A stretch of 64,000 nt of DNA, taken from assembly GCA_900473415.1 (NCBI GenBank), contig UCLR01000012.1, positions 23,934 through 87,933 on the forward strand, in the 5' to 3' direction. The number at the start of each line of letters is the position of its first letter. The stretch's first letter is position 1. A model generated the notes under the pieces. The model saw only the letters and a list, made by a program, of their open reading frames with translations, had not been told where the DNA came from and did no database searches. Position numbers and translations under genes: made by a program. The DNA comes from Hyphomicrobiales bacterium. Its GTDB lineage: Bacteria; Pseudomonadota; Alphaproteobacteria; Rhizobiales; Beijerinckiaceae. This document shows, piece after piece, positions 8,790-16,733 of the stretch.

Positions 8790-10343
8790 CTATTCCATGA
8801 CCACCGCGTGATCGTCCGAAGGCGCCGCCTGCTGCCCGCGCGTGCGCAGCAGCAGCAGGAAGGGCAGCGCCGCCAGGCACAGGATCATCAGCAGCTTGAA
8901 ATCGTCGATATAGGCGATGATCGTCGCCTGTCGGGTCACCACCTCGTCGAGCGCTGCGCGCCCCGCCAGCGTCAGCGGATCCCACATCTGCCGGATCGCC
9001 GGCACGTCGAAGGTCCGGTTGTAAGGCGTGACGTGGCTGGCGATCTCCTCATGGTTCACCTGCACGTTGCGGGTGAGCAGATAGGCGACCAGCGAGATGC
9101 CGACGCTCGAGCCGATATTCCGCGAGAGGTTGTAGAGGCCGGTGCCGTCGCCGCGATATTCGGCCGGCAGCGTCGCGAAAGTCACCGTCGTCAGCGGCAC
9201 GAAGAGCAGACCGAGCCCCGCGCCCTGGATGAAGCCGGTCACCATGATCGTCTGCTGCGAAACATCCGGCGTCCAGCCGGCCATGTCGTACATCGCCCAG
9301 GCGCTGACCAGGAGGCCGGATCCGAGCAGGATGCGGATGTCGACCCGCCCGATCAGCTTCCCGACCAGGAACATGCAGACCATGGTGCCGAGCCCGCGCG
9401 GGCCCATGACAATGCCGGCCGTCACCACCGGATAGCCCATCAGCGTCTGCAGATAGGGTGTCATCAACGCCAGCGAGGCCAGGTAGCAGATGCCTACGAT
9501 GAAGATGAAGATCAGCCCGACGCAGAAGTTCCGGTCGAGGAAGAGCCGCGGCTTGATGAAGGAGTTCTCGGCCGTGAAAGTGTGCACCACCAGGATGTAG
9601 AGCGCCGCAGCGCAGACCGCTGCTTCGACGATGATCTCGAAGGAATCGAACCAATCGAGTTGCGCCCCCCGGTCGAGGAAGAGCTGCAACGAGGCGATCG
9701 CGATGCTGAGTGCGCCGAAACCGATCCAGTCCAGCTTCGCCGTGCTGTTCGCCTTGGTCTCGGCGACGAAGATCGAGACGCCCGCCAGCGCCAGGATGCC
9801 GAGCGGAAGGTTGATGTAGAAGACCCAGCGCCAGGAGATGTTCTCGGTCAGCCAGCCGCCAATGACTGGGCCGAGCACCGGCCCGACCATCACCGAGACG
9901 CCGAACAGCGCCATGGCCGAGCCCCGCTCCTCCGGGGTGTAGATGTCGAGCAGGATGCTTTGCGAGAGCGGCACGAGCGCCGCGCCGAACAAGCCTTGCA
10001 TCAACCGGAAACCGACGATCTGCGTCAGCGACTGCGCGGCGCCGCACAGGATCGAGGCGACGACGAAGCCGATGATCGCCGCCGAGAGCACGCGCTTGCG
10101 CCCGAAGCGGGAGGCGAGGAAGCCCGAGGGCGGCGTCATGATCGCCGCCGCGACGATATAGGAGGTTAGGACCCAGTTGATCTGGTCCGAGCTCGCCGAG
10201 ACGCTGCCCTGGATATAGGGCAGCGCGACATTGGCGATGGTCGTGTCGAGCGCCTGCATGATCACCGCGAGGATGACGCAGGCGGTGATGGCGCCGCGAT
10301 TGGCGACCGGTATCGCAACTGCGGCGCCGGCCGGACTAGCCAT
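8790..10343 (-). CDS. emrB: DHA2-family (EmrB/QacA) multidrug efflux MFS transporter
   Basis: The 517-residue protein has about 14 hydrophobic segments and the DHA2 hallmarks: motif A-like GFLASRFGRKRVL at about residues 71-83, motif C-like GPVLGPVIGGWL at about 150-161, and an early conserved LDTTIANVALP at 32-42. It would export drugs or organic solutes with proton antiport, working with the adjacent membrane-fusion protein through an outer-membrane channel. ATG 10343 overlaps the end of emrA by eight bases (ATGGCTAG), so translation is coupled. It is last in marR-emrA-emrB. The substrate cannot be told from sequence. Confidence 0.93.
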   Translation of the reverse strand: MASPAGAAVAIPVANRGAITACVILAVIMQALDTTIANVALPYIQGSVSASSDQINWVLTSYIVAAAIMTPPSGFLASRFGRKRVLSAAIIGFVVASILCGAAQSLTQIVGFRLMQGLFGAALVPLSQSILLDIYTPEERGSAMALFGVSVMVGPVLGPVIGGWLTENISWRWVFYINLPLGILALAGVSIFVAETKANSTAKLDWIGFGALSIAIASLQLFLDRGAQLDWFDSFEIIVEAAVCAAALYILVVHTFTAENSFIKPRLFLDRNFCVGLIFIFIVGICYLASLALMTPYLQTLMGYPVVTAGIVMGPRGLGTMVCMFLVGKLIGRVDIRILLGSGLLVSAWAMYDMAGWTPDVSQQTIMVTGFIQGAGLGLLFVPLTTVTFATLPAEYRGDGTGLYNLSRNIGSSVGISLVAYLLTRNVQVNHEEIASHVTPYNRTFDVPAIRQMWDPLTLAGRAALDEVVTRQATIIAYIDDFKLLMILCLAALPFLLLLRTRGQQAAPSDDHAVVME

Positions 10344-11550
10344 GGCTGTTCTCAGTCTTCTTCTCAGGCTTGCTGCCCATGCCGAAGGCGGAGCCGATGA
10401 ACTCCGGCAGCCCACGGGCATGGCCGGTATCGACGTCGAGCGTCACGCTCATGCCGGGCCTGAGCTGCGGCCTGTCGGACGCGGTGTCGATCTTCACCCG
10501 CATGGCGATGCGCTGCACCACCTTGACCCAGTTGCCTGAGGTGTTCTGTGCCGGGAGCAGCGAGAAGCTCGCGGCCGAGGCCGGGCTGATGCTGTCGACG
10601 ATCCCGCTCCAGGCCTCGCCCGGATAGCTGTCGACATAGATCTCGGCCTTCTGGCCCGGGCGCACCCAGGTCAGCTCCGTTTCCTTGGGATTGGCCTGCA
10701 CCCAGACATGGTCGCTGGAGACCAGGCTGAAGGCGGCGGTCGCCTCCTTCAGATACTGCCCCTTCTGCAGCGAGGGCACGTTGGTGACGATGCCCTCCAT
10801 CGGCGCGCGCACCACCGTATGCTCAAGCTGGCGAGCGGCCTCAGCGCGGGCGGCGACGGCGTCGCGATAGCGCGGATGCTGCTCGACCGGGGCGTCGGGC
10901 TGGCCGTTCAGGCTGGCGGCGATACCGGTCAGCTGGTTCTGCAACTGCACGAGCTTCTGCTGCGCTCCGTCGAGATCGTGCTTCGCCTGGTCATAGGTCG
11001 CCTGCGAGGCGACGGACTTGGTCGCGAGATCCTGCTGGCGCTTGAACGCCGTCTGGTAGAAGGCGATGTCGCTCTCGGCTTGGGCGATCTGGCTCTGCAT
11101 GCCCTTGTAGCTCGCCTTGAGCCCTTCGAGATCGTTGCGCACGACGCCGATCTGCGCATCGGCGCGCTCCAGCGCGAAGCGGAACGGCTTGTCGTCGAGC
11201 CGGAACAGCGTGTCGCCGGCCTTTACCGGCTGATTGTCGTGGACGTCGATCTCGCTGACGATGCCGGCGACATCGGTCGAGATGCCGACGATATCGGCCT
11301 GCACATAGGCATTGTCGGTCGACATCACCTGCCCGCCGCGGACGTAAGTATAGCCGCCCGCGATCAGCGCGACCGGCAGCAGGGCGAAGAGCAGGGTCCG
11401 CTTGCGATTGCGCGGCGGACGGGCAACGGGGACCGGGGCTGGCTGCGCCGCCGCCTTCGGCTCGGCGCGCCGGATCTCGGTCACATTGTCGGGCGCTGCC
11501 GGCTGCGATTCGGCCTCGACAGCGTCGGTCTTCCTGGCTGCGTCATCCAT
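10336..11550 (-). CDS. emrA: HlyD/EmrA-family membrane-fusion protein of multidrug efflux
   Basis: The 404-residue protein has a cytoplasmic N-terminal tail of about 48 residues rich in Ala, Pro and Glu, one transmembrane segment at about 50-66 after an RNRKR patch, a biotinyl-lipoyl-like half motif (ISTDVAGIVSEIDVHDNQPV region, about 87-106), a long alpha-helical hairpin at about 130-225, the second half motif near VVRAPMEGIVTNV and a beta-barrel region. This is the periplasmic adaptor pairing with the DHA2 pump encoded next. Its ATG overlaps the marR stop by eight bases (ATGGATGA) and its stop overlaps emrB. Confidence 0.93.
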   Translation of the reverse strand: MDDAARKTDAVEAESQPAAPDNVTEIRRAEPKAAAQPAPVPVARPPRNRKRTLLFALLPVALIAGGYTYVRGGQVMSTDNAYVQADIVGISTDVAGIVSEIDVHDNQPVKAGDTLFRLDDKPFRFALERADAQIGVVRNDLEGLKASYKGMQSQIAQAESDIAFYQTAFKRQQDLATKSVASQATYDQAKHDLDGAQQKLVQLQNQLTGIAASLNGQPDAPVEQHPRYRDAVAARAEAARQLEHTVVRAPMEGIVTNVPSLQKGQYLKEATAAFSLVSSDHVWVQANPKETELTWVRPGQKAEIYVDSYPGEAWSGIVDSISPASAASFSLLPAQNTSGNWVKVVQRIAMRVKIDTASDRPQLRPGMSVTLDVDTGHARGLPEFIGSAFGMGSKPEKKTENSHG

Positions 11551-12028
11551 TGTGGTTCTGCCTTTCGGCCGCCGGCGCCTGGCAGGCGGCCACGAGATTC
11601 GTCTTCATGGTTTCGAGGAGGGCGAGGAGCCGTTCGCGCTCCCCTTCCGGAATGTCGCCGAAGGCCTCGGCCCGGGTGATCTCGCCCAGCTCGCGCATCT
11701 CCGCGAGCATCGGCCCGGCCTTCTCCGTCAGATGCAGCTGCCAGATCCGCCGGTCGGTCGGATGCGGCCGACGCTCCACCAACCCGCAGCCCTGCAACTT
11801 GTCGACGATGCGGCCGATCGTGATCGGCTCGACATCGATGAGCTCGGCGAGCGCTCCCTGCTGGATGCCGGCATTGCGGTCGAGATAGGCGAGCACCTGC
11901 CACTGCGAACGCGTCAGCCCGGTATCGCGGGCATTCTGCTCGAAACGCTTGCGCAGCAGTCGCGCGACGTCGTGCAGCAGGAAACCTACCGTCGGCGGCG
12001 GCTTCTTAGGCATGCTTGTCATAAGCAT
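11543..12028 (-). CDS. MarR-family transcriptional regulator of the efflux operon
   Basis: The 161-residue protein has the MarR winged-helix core: LTRSQWQVLAYLDR at about 38-51, ALAELIDVEPITIGRIVDKLQ recognition region at about 59-79 and the wing with RRPHPTDRRIWQLHLT at about 86-101, the DxR tip being intact. It is first in an overlapping operon with emrA and emrB, so it most likely autoregulates the operon and is released by a drug-like ligand. Three in-frame ATGs lie at 12028, 12022 and 12013. The best promoter puts the transcript start near 12023, which favours the second or third ATG and a very short or absent leader. Confidence 0.9.
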   Translation of the reverse strand: MLMTSMPKKPPPTVGFLLHDVARLLRKRFEQNARDTGLTRSQWQVLAYLDRNAGIQQGALAELIDVEPITIGRIVDKLQGCGLVERRPHPTDRRIWQLHLTEKAGPMLAEMRELGEITRAEAFGDIPEGERERLLALLETMKTNLVAACQAPAAERQNHNG

Positions 12029-12029
12029 C

Positions 12030-12058
12030 TATATATTATCGTCGCCTATGGATGCCAA
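12030..12058 (-). promoter_or_regulatory. Candidate sigma70 promoter of marR-emrA-emrB
   Basis: On the minus strand TTGGCA (12058-12053) and TATATA (12035-12030) are separated by exactly 17 bases. The A/T-rich stretch is unusual for this GC-rich window. The predicted transcript start lies at about 12023, within the first codons of the regulator gene as usually called. Confidence 0.55.
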
Positions 12059-12165
12059 GAGCCTTGTGCGGCCTGCCCGGCTTGGGGCTAGATCAATGCC
12101 GGCACGCGGCCATGCCGCTAAAGACGGGGGCGAAACAGAACGATCGACAGGCAGGAGAAGCCGAG

Positions 12166-12408
12166 ATGTCCAACACCCCGCATACGCTCGCCGAGGAGTT
12201 CCCGGGGCAGGCCGAGGCCATTCACCGCCTCAAGGTCGCCGATCCGGAGTTCGCGCGCCTGCTCGAGCTCTATGACGAGGTCAACGACAAGGTGCACCTG
12301 GCCGAGACGAACCTCGCCCCGGTTGACCAGGCGATCGAGACCGAGCTGCGCAAGCAGCGCCTCCAGATCAAGGACGCGATCGGTGAGGCTCTCTCCGCCG
12401 CGAAGTGA
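12166..12408 (+). CDS. YdcH-type DUF465 small protein
   Basis: The 80-residue, mostly helical, acidic-and-basic protein matches the DUF465/YdcH family: EFPGQAEAIHRLKVADPEFARLLELYDEVN at its start is the family pattern (an HRLK-x-x-D-P-x-F-x-x-L core), followed by a second helix ending in K-Q-R-L-Q-I-K-D. AGGAGA at 12153-12158 seven bases before ATG 12166 fixes the start. Family members are abundant small cytoplasmic proteins with no settled function. Divergent from marR. Confidence 0.85.
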   Translation: MSNTPHTLAEEFPGQAEAIHRLKVADPEFARLLELYDEVNDKVHLAETNLAPVDQAIETELRKQRLQIKDAIGEALSAAK

Positions 12409-12467
12409 GCCCGGCCTGACCGCAGGCCTCTCGCCTCGTTTCGATATCTCATGAGGGTTCGTACGCC

Positions 12468-12848
12468 ATGAACGCCCTGCCCCGCAGCTTCCAACATGTC
12501 CGCCTCGTGCTCGCCCGCGAGAAGAGCTCGCCCGAGGGCGACAGCCGCAACGGCTACGACCTCGTGGTCCCGCTCGATGAGGAGAACCGCCTCGACCCGG
12601 CCGAATGGAAGGAGCATCGCGCCTTCTGCCGCGTCCGCCGCTTCCAGCCCGGCCAGGCAGACCTAATCGGTCTCCTGCGCCGCAAGCCCGGCGGCCATTG
12701 GTTCATCGACTATGACGCCGAGGAGAGCGACGATGACGAGGCCGGCTACCGCCTTGGCGACGAGCGCTTCGTGCCCGGCGAATACGTCTCCATCCATGAC
12801 GGCGAGGCGATGCACACCTATGTCGTTGTTTCGGTCACTCGCCCCTGA
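12468..12848 (+). CDS. Conserved hypothetical protein, acidic, alphaproteobacterial type
   Basis: The 126-residue protein has no signal peptide or membrane segment. It is rich in charged residues, with an EESDDDEAGYR acidic turn at about 85-95, and its C-terminal half (FVPGEYVSIHDGEAMHTYVV) looks like a small beta-barrel. I recognise it as a widespread conserved alphaproteobacterial protein without assigned function. It follows the DUF465 gene by 59 bases on the same strand and may be co-transcribed. Confidence 0.75.
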   Translation: MNALPRSFQHVRLVLAREKSSPEGDSRNGYDLVVPLDEENRLDPAEWKEHRAFCRVRRFQPGQADLIGLLRRKPGGHWFIDYDAEESDDDEAGYRLGDERFVPGEYVSIHDGEAMHTYVVVSVTRP

Positions 12849-12914
12849 CAGGCCGCGACTTCTGAAACGAACCGCCGCCATTCTGGATCGCACTGAATGG
12901 CGGCGCTCACAAAA

Positions 12915-12970
12915 AAATCGCGATTTCAGATCGGCTTAGGCGCAATTTTAAAGATCGGATTTAAACCGAT
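12915..12970. promoter_or_regulatory. A/T-rich region with two palindromes upstream of the small membrane peptide
   Basis: AAATCGCGATTT at 12915-12926 is a perfect 12-base palindrome. ATCGGATT at 12954-12961 and AAACCGAT at 12963-12970 form a second one with one mismatch. The stretch 12911-12980 is much richer in A/T than its surroundings and precedes the 23-codon reading frame. It may be a promoter or operator region; no specific regulator can be named. Confidence 0.35.
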
Positions 12971-13019
12971 TTGATAGATTTCCAGCATGTTCCTCCCGCC
13001 GCGAGCTAAAGAGGGGCAG

Positions 13020-13091
13020 ATGCAGGTTCGTTACATCAGCTTCTTCTTCCTGCTCGCCTTGAGCGTCTATTTCTTCTCCGCATCGGTCTGA
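13020..13091 (+). CDS. Candidate 23-residue hydrophobic membrane microprotein
   Basis: ATG 13020 is preceded by AAGAGGGG and opens a 23-codon frame ending in TGA 13089-13091. The peptide starts MQVRYIS and continues as an uninterrupted hydrophobic stretch (FFFLLALSVYFF) long enough to span a membrane, ending SASV. The positive charge before the helix suits a cytoplasmic N-terminus. An in-frame ATG at 12987 would add 11 residues. No annotated family is recognised. Small size makes chance a real alternative, but the ribosome site and composition are better than expected by accident. Confidence 0.4.
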   Translation: MQVRYISFFFLLALSVYFFSASV

Positions 13092-13141
13092 GCCTCACGG
13101 CGAAAGCCGGCCCGCAGGGCGCCGGCGACCCAATTCGCAGG

Positions 13142-13153
13142 CTTGCATGCAAG
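13142..13153. repeat. 12-base palindrome CTTGCATGCAAG, copy 1
   Basis: A perfect palindrome in the non-coding gap 13092-13345. The identical word recurs at 15528-15539 in the control region of the GntR-linked locus. The rest of this 254-base gap has a GCCGGC-based inverted repeat at 13106-13126 and no gene that I can support. Confidence 0.5.
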
Positions 13154-13345
13154 GCCGATGGAGCCTTCAGCCGCTCCCCTGGCCCTCCTTCACATCGCCT
13201 GGCAGCGAACCTCCCTTCGAGAGATGCGGGACAAGACCGGAAAGGCCGTTGCGAACATGCTGGCTCAGCGCTTCGCCGGTCTGCGCGGGGTCGCGCCGCG
13301 GCGAACCCGGAATCGACGGCACGTCTTCTTAGGAAGCCACGCGAC

Positions 13346-14011
13346 TCAGAGGACTTCCTTCACGCGATCCAGCGTGTGGTCCATGTGCTTGCCGATCTCG
13401 ACAGAGAGCGCCTCGCCGTCACGCCGTTTCAACGCGGCGATCATCGCCTCGTGCTCGGCCACGGCACCCGCCCATTTCTCCGGGCCTTCATTGCCGATGA
13501 AGCGCAGCCGCTTTATGCGGGCCTGCAGCGTCTCGTGCATCTCCGCCAGCACGGCGTTGCCCGAGACCGCCACGATGGCGGAATGGATGGTCTGGTTGAG
13601 CTTGAAATATTCGAGCCGGTTCCGCTCCGTGTAGAGCACCATCATCCGCTCATGCAGCGCGACCACCTCCGCGATCTGCTCCTCCGTCGCTTCCGCGCAG
13701 GCGATACGGCCGCCAAGCTGTTCCAGCGACTTGATGACTTCCAGGATTTCGCGCAGATCGCGCAGCGAGAACCGGCGCACCACCGCGCCCTTGGCAGGCT
13801 GCATCTCGACCAGCCCCTCGCTGGCGAGGCTCTTGATTGCCTCGCGCAGCGGCGTCCGCGAGACGCCGAGCTGGGCACCGACCGCCCCCTCGTTGATGCG
13901 CTGGCCTGGCTCCAGCCGCCCTTCGATGATCATGTCGCGCAGCCTCTCCAGCACCTCCTCGTGGAGGGTGCGCCGCTGGATGCGCGGATAGGCTTCGGCA
14001 GCCTCAGTCAT
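13346..14011 (-). CDS. GntR-family regulator, FCD (FadR) subfamily
   Basis: The 221-residue protein has an N-terminal winged helix (LHEEVLERLRDMIIEGRLEPGQRINE, then LGVSRTPLREAIKSLASEGLVE at about 50-71, then GAVVRRFS), typical of GntR, and an all-helical FCD ligand domain from about residue 85 with the metal-ligand-type pattern of His residues (HSAI near 143, EHE near 188, HMDH near 209). It sits at the edge of a catabolic locus and downstream of a dehydrogenase gene on the same strand. It probably represses the divergent PdxA2-TctCBA and CoA-transferase operons in the absence of a pathway intermediate. That target assignment rests on position and on the shared GTATAC operator-like sites. 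Confidence 0.9.
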   Translation of the reverse strand: MTEAAEAYPRIQRRTLHEEVLERLRDMIIEGRLEPGQRINEGAVGAQLGVSRTPLREAIKSLASEGLVEMQPAKGAVVRRFSLRDLREILEVIKSLEQLGGRIACAEATEEQIAEVVALHERMMVLYTERNRLEYFKLNQTIHSAIVAVSGNAVLAEMHETLQARIKRLRFIGNEGPEKWAGAVAEHEAMIAALKRRDGEALSVEIGKHMDHTLDRVKEVL

Positions 14012-14104
14012 GACCTGTGCTCGCTCCTTCAGGATCGCCCTCGCGAGAACGGACCCTAAGCCGCGTTACGACATGGCCGCCCGGCGCTGTCAACGCATCG
14101 TACC

Positions 14105-15493
14105 TCAGCTGAAGAACATCGCATCCTGGCTGAGCCGTGCTTGGAACAGCGGCGAGGTCTCGTCGGGCTTCACGTCACCGAGGCGGATCGCCTCCCCCGC
14201 CCGCACCGGCCGGACGAGCGTGGCGTCTGCAACCAGGTAGAACGGCGCCGGCTCGTCTTCGCCGAGCGGCCGCGCCTCGACCATCGCCCCGGCGACACCA
14301 GGGATGCTGTGGTGATGGCCGCCCATGGTCAGCACGGTGCCGACCAGAAGATCGCGTTCGGCGACCGCCACGAGATCCTGCCGCGGCCGATAATCGGGCC
14401 CGTAGCCGGAAACGCCATAGCCGACGGCATCCAGCAGCGAGGTCGCGCATTCGAGCCCGAGCAGATGGCGCGGCAGGTAGAGCGCCGCCGTATGGCCGCC
14501 CGTCGCCACGACATGCCCCTTCTCCTCGAGCAGCTTCCAGCTCACCGGATCCTCGCAACGCACGGTCACGAAGACACCGCCGGCGAAGCTCGCCTCGTCG
14601 GGCCGGCGCAGGTGATGGAAGACATCGACCCGGCGCGTGCCGCCGAGGAGCCCGCCCTGCCCGCGCTCGCTGAACAGATCGGCGATCTCGGGGATGCGCG
14701 CCGGCGGCGCATGGAAGCCGGCGACATCGGCGCTCAGCCCCGTGGCATTCGCCACCAGCGTCATCTCGCAGAGATCCGGCACGGCGCGCAGCGGGAAGGC
14801 CGAGCCCAGCACCTCGGCGCGGCCGGCTGCACGCGAAACCGCGTCAGCGCCGCCCAGCGCCCAGTGATTCGCCAGCGCCGGCAGCGACCGCGTCACCCCG
14901 TTGCAGGCGACGTCGCCGGAGCCCGGATCGAAGACGAAGTCGTATTCGCTCGACTTGCCCGCCGCGATCACCTCGAAGCCGAGCAGCTCGGCCCAGGTGA
15001 CGAGGCCGATCAGCAGGCTCGGCTGGTCTCCGTCAACGGGTGTTACGACGACGCCCTTCTCCGCCGCGCGTCGCGCCAGGCCCGGCCCCACCACGCTGTC
15101 CGCTTCCTTCGAAACCAGCGCGACATGCCGCCCCGCCTCGATCGCGGCCAGCGCATGGCGCGTCGCGGCGACGGGCGCTCCTGTCGCCTCGATCAGGAAA
15201 TCGAAGGGCAAGTCGATCACCGCATCGAGCGAACCTGCCGCAACGTGCCGCCCGGCAGCCCAGGCGGCGCGTGCCTCGGCAGCCGTCGCGCAGACGGTGA
15301 TGTCGCTCGCGGCGATGCCCGCCGCGAGGAAAGCCTTCGCCGCCGCCTCCGCGGTCATGTCGACCGCGATGCGCGCGCTCACCAGCGGAATGCGCCCGGC
15401 CTGCGTCAGGAAGCTGCGACCGAAGCTGCCGCTGCCGACGAGGCAGGCTTCGACAGGGCGCGCGACCCGCGCGTAGTGCTGATGGAAGTTCAC
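14105..15493 (-). CDS. NAD(P)-dependent homoserine-dehydrogenase-like oxidoreductase with C-terminal SAF domain
   Basis: The 462-residue protein starts at GTG 15493, which has GGAGGAGA just upstream. It opens with a Rossmann fold (CLVGSGSFGRSF at about 16-27), followed by a helix-rich domain that holds the motif EATGAP and the sequence VSKEADSVVG, then a homoserine-dehydrogenase-like middle region, and finally a SAF-type domain with LVADATLVRPVRAGEAI near the C-terminus. Proteins of this layout are seen beside PdxA2-like, threonate-type and GntR genes. The reaction is unknown. It is transcribed away from the PdxA2-like gene from a shared control region and 93 bases before the GntR gene. Confidence 0.8.
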   Translation of the reverse strand: MNFHQHYARVARPVEACLVGSGSFGRSFLTQAGRIPLVSARIAVDMTAEAAAKAFLAAGIAASDITVCATAAEARAAWAAGRHVAAGSLDAVIDLPFDFLIEATGAPVAATRHALAAIEAGRHVALVSKEADSVVGPGLARRAAEKGVVVTPVDGDQPSLLIGLVTWAELLGFEVIAAGKSSEYDFVFDPGSGDVACNGVTRSLPALANHWALGGADAVSRAAGRAEVLGSAFPLRAVPDLCEMTLVANATGLSADVAGFHAPPARIPEIADLFSERGQGGLLGGTRRVDVFHHLRRPDEASFAGGVFVTVRCEDPVSWKLLEEKGHVVATGGHTAALYLPRHLLGLECATSLLDAVGYGVSGYGPDYRPRQDLVAVAERDLLVGTVLTMGGHHHSIPGVAGAMVEARPLGEDEPAPFYLVADATLVRPVRAGEAIRLGDVKPDETSPLFQARLSQDAMFFS

Positions 15494-15526
15494 GGAATCT
15501 CTCCTCCCGGAGACGCTCTGGGACAT

Positions 15527-15568
15527 TCTTGCATGCAAGAGTAGCGGCTACTTATATTCTGTATACAG
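15527..15568. promoter_or_regulatory. Divergent control region with two palindromes (GntR-type operator candidate)
   Basis: TCTTGCATGCAAGA (15527-15540) is a perfect 14-base palindrome, and CTGTATACAG (15559-15568) a perfect 10-base one. For the plus strand TTGCAT (15529-15534) and TATATT (15553-15558) lie 18 bases apart, so CTGTATACAG would cover the transcript start. On the minus strand TTGACC and TACAGA, 16 bases apart, overlap the same site. FCD-type GntR regulators commonly bind GTATAC-centred palindromes, and ATTCTGTATAC recurs at 20946-20956 (opposite orientation). Confidence 0.6.
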
Positions 15569-15634
15569 CATACTTGCGTGGTCAATGGTCGCGTGTTACC
15601 CGTCCCGAGGACGAAAACGGAGCGGAAAACGCCA

Positions 15635-16666
15635 ATGTCGGATCAGGAAGGCGCACGGCCGGTCATCGCGGTCGCGATGGGGGATCCCTCGGGTATCAGC
15701 CCGGAACTCACCGCTCGCATCCTCGCCGAGCCGGACCTGCGCGGGGCTGCGAACTTCGTGGTCTTCGGCGACAAGCGCCTGCTCGATCTCGGCATCACCG
15801 ACAGCGGCGTCGACCCGGATGTCGAGGTCGTCGCGGATGGCGCCCCCCTGCCCGCTTTCGCCGGCCGGCCGATCTTCGTCGATCTCGCGAACCATGATCC
15901 CGCGGATCTGAAGCGCGCCACCCCCACCCTCGCCGGTGGGCGCGCCGCCACTGACAATTTCCGCCGGGCGCTCCGCTTCGCCCATGCCGGCCATGCTGAT
16001 GCGGTGTTCTTCACGCCCTTCAACAAAGCGGCGATGCGCTTCGCCTATCAGGGCTATGACGACGAGATCCGCTTCGTGCGCGATGCGATCGGCTTCGAGG
16101 GGCCTGCGAGCGAATTCAACGTCCTCGACAAGCTCTGGAATGCGCGGGTGACCTCGCACATCCCGCTCTCGGAGGTCGCCAACAACATCACGCAGGAACG
16201 GATCCTGCGGGCGCTCGCCCTGGCGGACACCAATCTGCGCGCCGCCGGCTTCGAACCGCCGCGGATCGCGGTCGCCGGCCTCAACCCGCATTGCGGCGAT
16301 GGAGGCAATTTCGGCCGCGACGAGATCGAGACCATCGAGCCCGCCGTCAAGGCGGCCAAGGCCAAGGGCTTCACGGTCGAGGGGCCGTTCCCGTCGGACA
16401 CCGTGTTCCTGCGCGCGCGCAACGGCGATTTCGACGCGGTCCTGACGATGTTCCACGACCAGGGCCAGATCGCCATGAAGCTGATGGGCTTCGACCGCGG
16501 CGTGACGCTGATCGGCGGTTTCCCCTTCCCGATCTGTACGCCGGCCCATGGTACGGCCTATGAGATCGCCGGCCAGGGCATCGCCAATCTCGGCGCGACG
16601 CGCGCGGCGCTGAGCCTCGCGATCAAGATGGCCGGAGACATTTCACAGCGCCGCGCAGCGGCCTGA
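15635..16666 (+). CDS. PdxA2-type 4-hydroxythreonine-4-phosphate dehydrogenase family protein
   Basis: The 343-residue protein belongs to the PdxA fold: GDPSGISPE at 17-25 (GDPAGIGPE in PdxA), the metal-site histidines His175 in VTSHIPL, His219 in GLNPHCGDGG and His274-Asp275 in MFHDQGQ, and TPAHGTAYEIAGQG at about 302-315. Its place in a TTT-transporter catabolic operon with no vitamin B6 genes points to the PdxA2 group, which oxidises four-carbon phosphorylated sugar acids (threonate or erythronate type) rather than serving pyridoxal synthesis. The usual DUF1537 kinase partner is not present here, which leaves the substrate open. First gene of the plus-strand operon. Confidence 0.88.
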   Translation: MSDQEGARPVIAVAMGDPSGISPELTARILAEPDLRGAANFVVFGDKRLLDLGITDSGVDPDVEVVADGAPLPAFAGRPIFVDLANHDPADLKRATPTLAGGRAATDNFRRALRFAHAGHADAVFFTPFNKAAMRFAYQGYDDEIRFVRDAIGFEGPASEFNVLDKLWNARVTSHIPLSEVANNITQERILRALALADTNLRAAGFEPPRIAVAGLNPHCGDGGNFGRDEIETIEPAVKAAKAKGFTVEGPFPSDTVFLRARNGDFDAVLTMFHDQGQIAMKLMGFDRGVTLIGGFPFPICTPAHGTAYEIAGQGIANLGATRAALSLAIKMAGDISQRRAAA

Positions 16667-16733
16667 CCACGGCTAACAAGGCGCCGCAAGAGCGCCGTCC
16701 AAACCCGAAAGACAAGGCAGGGAGAAACGCCTT

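Noticed and set aside
8661..10169. Plus-strand frame of about 500 codons opposite the emrB gene
   Set aside because: Arg/Asp/Gln/His-rich shadow with no family motif; the minus strand encodes a clear DHA2 transporter.
13143..13634. Plus-strand frame running into the GntR gene
   Set aside because: Overlaps a well-supported regulator on the other strand and has no family-like sequence.
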